From Pectobacterium sp. CFBP8739 (GTDB taxonomy: Bacteria; Pseudomonadota; Gammaproteobacteria; Enterobacterales; Enterobacteriaceae): a stretch of 64,000 bases of DNA. The first letter of the stretch is position 1. Each line of letters starts with the position of its first letter. Where the stretch lies: NCBI RefSeq assembly GCF_013449375.1, contig NZ_JACDRR010000010.1:277907-341906 (forward strand), read 5' to 3'. The notes below the pieces were generated by a model, which searched no databases, was not told where the DNA came from, and worked only from the letters and a program-made list of their open reading frames with translations. The position numbers were made by a program, and so were the translations under genes. Shown here piece after piece: positions 61,293 to 64,000 of this stretch.

Positions 61293-64000
61293 GTGTTCCC
61301 CGCACACGCGGGGATAAACCGAAATGGAGAAAAACTAATGGCATTTCATGAAAGTGTTCCCCGCACACGCGGGGATAAACCGCGGTTTTTCTGCTGTCAT
61401 GCGTGGAACCCGCACGTGTTCCCCGCACACGCGGGGATAAACCGTCGTACCTTGAGGATTCCGCTAACGCCACAGCGTGTTCCCCGCACACGCGGGGATA
61501 AACCGATGCGCTGGATATTATTGCGCGAGAAGTGTCTGTGTTCCCCGCACACGCGGGGATAAACCGCCAATATCTTGAACCGGAATTGATGGAGTGCGGT
61601 GTTCCCCGCACACGCGGGGATAAACCGCCAGCCTTCCCGCTCTTAATTCAGCCATTGCTGTGTTCCCCGCACACGCGGGGATAAACCGCTATCGAGGAAG
61701 GAAAACTAAGAAGCCAAGGAAGTGTTCCCCGCACACGCGGGGATAAACCGGCGTGGTCGTAATACTCACCCCTTCTTGCTGAGTGTTCCCCGCACACGCG
61801 GGGATAAACCGGCCGACGCGTACAACACCAGCATGGACACAATGTGTTCCCCGCACACGCGGGGATAAACCGGGCGGGGGTGTGCGACGATGCGATTTGT
61901 AAGCGTGTTCCCCGCACACGCGGGGATAAACCGGGTTAATATGCTTAAGTTTTCAAAGGAACAGAGTGTTCCCCGCACACGCGGGGATAAACCGCGCATT
62001 AATGCCGCGTTCGATAACCTGATGACGTGTTCCCCGCACACGCGGGGATAAACCGGTTCGTTGGTCTAACGTCGGCCTGAGCCGAACGTGTTCCCCGCAC
62101 ACGCGGGGATAAACCGTGGATGGACTCACAGGGGCTTTAACGTCGATAGTGTTCCCCGCACACGCGGGGATAAACCGCCTATCTTTCTAGAAAAAGTACG
62201 ACACATAAGGTGTTCCCCGCACACGCGGGGATAAACCGCACAGGAACAGCAGCCAGATCCGGCAATGGTTGTGTTCCCCGCACACGCGGGGATAAACCGG
62301 CTGGGCGCGTGAAATCGGGTGCAATCTGACAGTGTTCCCCGCACACGCGGGGATAAACCGCAAACATTAATAGAGTTGGGTATGTGATATACGTGTTCCC
62401 CGCACACGCGGGGATAAACCGAAATAGAGCAGATGAGATTAAGCCGAATGTCTGTGTTCCCCGCACACGCGGGGATAAACCGGTTTGGAATCTAAACTAC
62501 ATCGACACTGGCGCGTGTTCCCCGCACACGCGGGGATAAACCGCCGAGTTAAAAAAAGTCGGCTCTTATGCGTACGTGTTCCCCGCACACGCGGGGATAA
62601 ACCGCAGGCTTCTTCATAGTCGGCGCTGTTTCGATAGTGTTCCCCGCACACGCGGGGATAAACCGTCCCCTACCGATGCAGAATTGGCTACTGCGTCGTG
62701 TTCCCCGCACACGCGGGGATAAACCGTGCGGTAACACGGCTGACCACCGTATAGCGAGGTGTTCCCCGCACACGCGGGGATAAACCGGTCTTGCCGATTT
62801 CGAACTGATATCCACGGCAGTGTTCCCCGCACACGCGGGGATAAACCGTAATCCTTTTTCGTGTCGGAGATGGTCATTTCCGTGTTCCCCGCACACGCGG
62901 GGATAAACCGCATTATGGGCTGGCTCAAGGAACCCGATAGCATGTGTTCCCCGCACACGCGGGGATAAACCGGAGGCGCGCGGTGAGCAACGTAACTAAT
63001 CTTGCGTGTTCCCCGCACACGCGGGGATAAACCGCGGCAAAATCACCTTTGACGATACAGGAACGGGTGTTCCCCGCACACGCGGGGATAAACCGAGACC
63101 GACTTCCGCCTATTCCTGATTGACCACGTGTTCCCCGCACACGCGGGGATAAACCGCACGCTAAAGGCGTTCCGATGACAATGCCGCAGTGTTCCCCGCA
63201 CACGCGGGGATAAACCCGATTTACCGTCCCGGTTATTGATTGCGGATAAGTGTTCCCCGCACACGCGGGGATAAACCGGATCGGCTTGAACCGTGGGCAT
63301 GCCACCTCTACGTGTTCCCCGCACACGCGGGGATAAACCGTAGCGCAGGTGAATATCGATGCTCAGGGTTCGGTGTTCCCCGCACACGCGGGGATAAACC
63401 GAGATCGGCTATGTGTGGCGAGATCATCCGGCGGTGTTCCCCGCACACGCGGGGATAAACCGAACCCGCGATTCACAAACAGCATTAGGAATAAGTGTTC
63501 CCCGCACACGCGGGGATAAACCGAGCGATCACTTCTTTCCCAGCGATGGAGGCACGTGTTCCCCGCACACGCGGGGATAAACCGCCCGCTGACTGGTTCC
63601 AGTTCGACACCGACAAGTGTTCCCCGCACACGCGGGGATAAACCGCGACCGTCATCGTTACTGTCATCGGTCGAGTAGTGTTCCCCGCACACGCGGGGAT
63701 AAACCGGTTATCGCCCCAAATGCTAGGGTTATGAGAGGGTGTTCCCCGCACACGCGGGGATAAACCGCACTGGCACCATCAGACACATTAAATGACGCAG
63801 TGTTCCCCGCACACGCGGGGATAAACCGCCCGCTCGCGGCGGGCTGGTTTACGTGGTGCCGTGTTCCCCGCACACGCGGGGATAAACCGTCACGCGCCCG
63901 CTGATTTAAAAACATAGAAATGTGTTCCCCGCACACGCGGGGATAAACCGTCGCGTCCATCTCGTGTTGCAGCTTAGAGATAGTGTTCCCCGCACACGCG
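61293..64000 (+). CRISPR. type I-E-like CRISPR array, at least 45 repeats (continues past window)
   Basis: 29-bp repeats beginning GTGTTCCCCGCACACGCG and ending GGGGATAAACCG alternate with 32-nt spacers on a 61-base period. I counted 44 complete repeats starting at 61293, 61354, 61416, 61477 and so on to 63922, and a 45th at 63983 cut by the window edge; hence at least 44 spacers. Six spacers are 33 nt (those before the repeats at 61416, 61722, 62882, 62944, 63006 and 63312). All full repeats are identical except that at 63189-63217, whose last base is C instead of G. The GGGGATAAACCG ending gives the I-E crRNA handle. No cas gene is present in the window. Confidence 0.98.

Noticed and set aside
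61288..63960. Many open frames on both strands across 61.3-64 kb with repeated RFIPACAGNT / YPRVCGEH-like peptides
   Set aside because: They are translations of the CRISPR repeat itself, whose 61-base period leaves frames open; they are not genes.

Overview
The window is chromosomal DNA of a soft-rot enterobacterium, most likely Pectobacterium or a close relative. This is an inference. Almost every protein aligns closely, from memory, with its Escherichia coli counterpart, and gene order follows the E. coli asnB-nag-glnS-fur-kdp-gltA-sdh-suc-cyd-tol-nadA-aroG segment. Several genes present in E. coli are missing or replaced, as is typical of Pectobacterium-type genomes.

Layout. 1-5.5 kb: start of asnB, then the N-acetylglucosamine genes nagC-nagA-nagB divergent from a short nagE. 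5.6-8.7 kb: glnS, fur and fldA. 8.7-11.2 kb: an AT-rich gap and a chemoreceptor gene with a good flagellar sigma-28 promoter, lying between fldA and ybfE. 11.3-15.8 kb: ybfE, ybfF, seqA, pgm and a one-domain EamA transporter. 15.9-24 kb: the high-affinity potassium system kdpFABC-kdpDE, with a recognisable KdpE box upstream. 24.3-32 kb: ybfA, a DUF523-DUF1722 fusion (ybgA), phrB, ybgI, the 5-oxoprolinase genes pxpBCA followed by pcp, a decayed nei and a VOC-family gene. 32-43.8 kb: the TCA-cycle cluster gltA / sdhCDAB-sucABCD. 44-45.2 kb: an unfamiliar exported protein with DUF2135-like and TPR regions. 45.9-54.7 kb: cydABX-ybgE-ybgC-tolQRAB-pal-cpoB. 54.9-55.4 kb: two identical tRNA-Lys genes and two tRNA-derived remnants carrying stem-loop arrays. 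55.5-60.9 kb: a DUF554 membrane protein, a 42-codon small ORF, nadA, pnuC, zitB and aroG. 61.3 kb to the end: a type I-E-like CRISPR array with 44 complete repeats and a 45th cut by the window edge; no cas genes are in the window.

How the genes work together. Most of the window is core metabolism and envelope biology: amino-sugar uptake and breakdown, the TCA cycle feeding the respiratory chain (succinate dehydrogenase and cytochrome bd), potassium homeostasis, Tol-Pal envelope constriction, and NAD and aromatic amino acid synthesis. Pcp next to PxpABC makes a compact route from pyroglutamyl peptides to glutamate.

The least explained structures are the hairpin arrays that interrupt tRNA-Lys sequence at the T-loop (55.0-55.4 kb), the exported DUF2135/TPR protein, and the small ORF at 56.4 kb. 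No complete new multi-gene system is evident.
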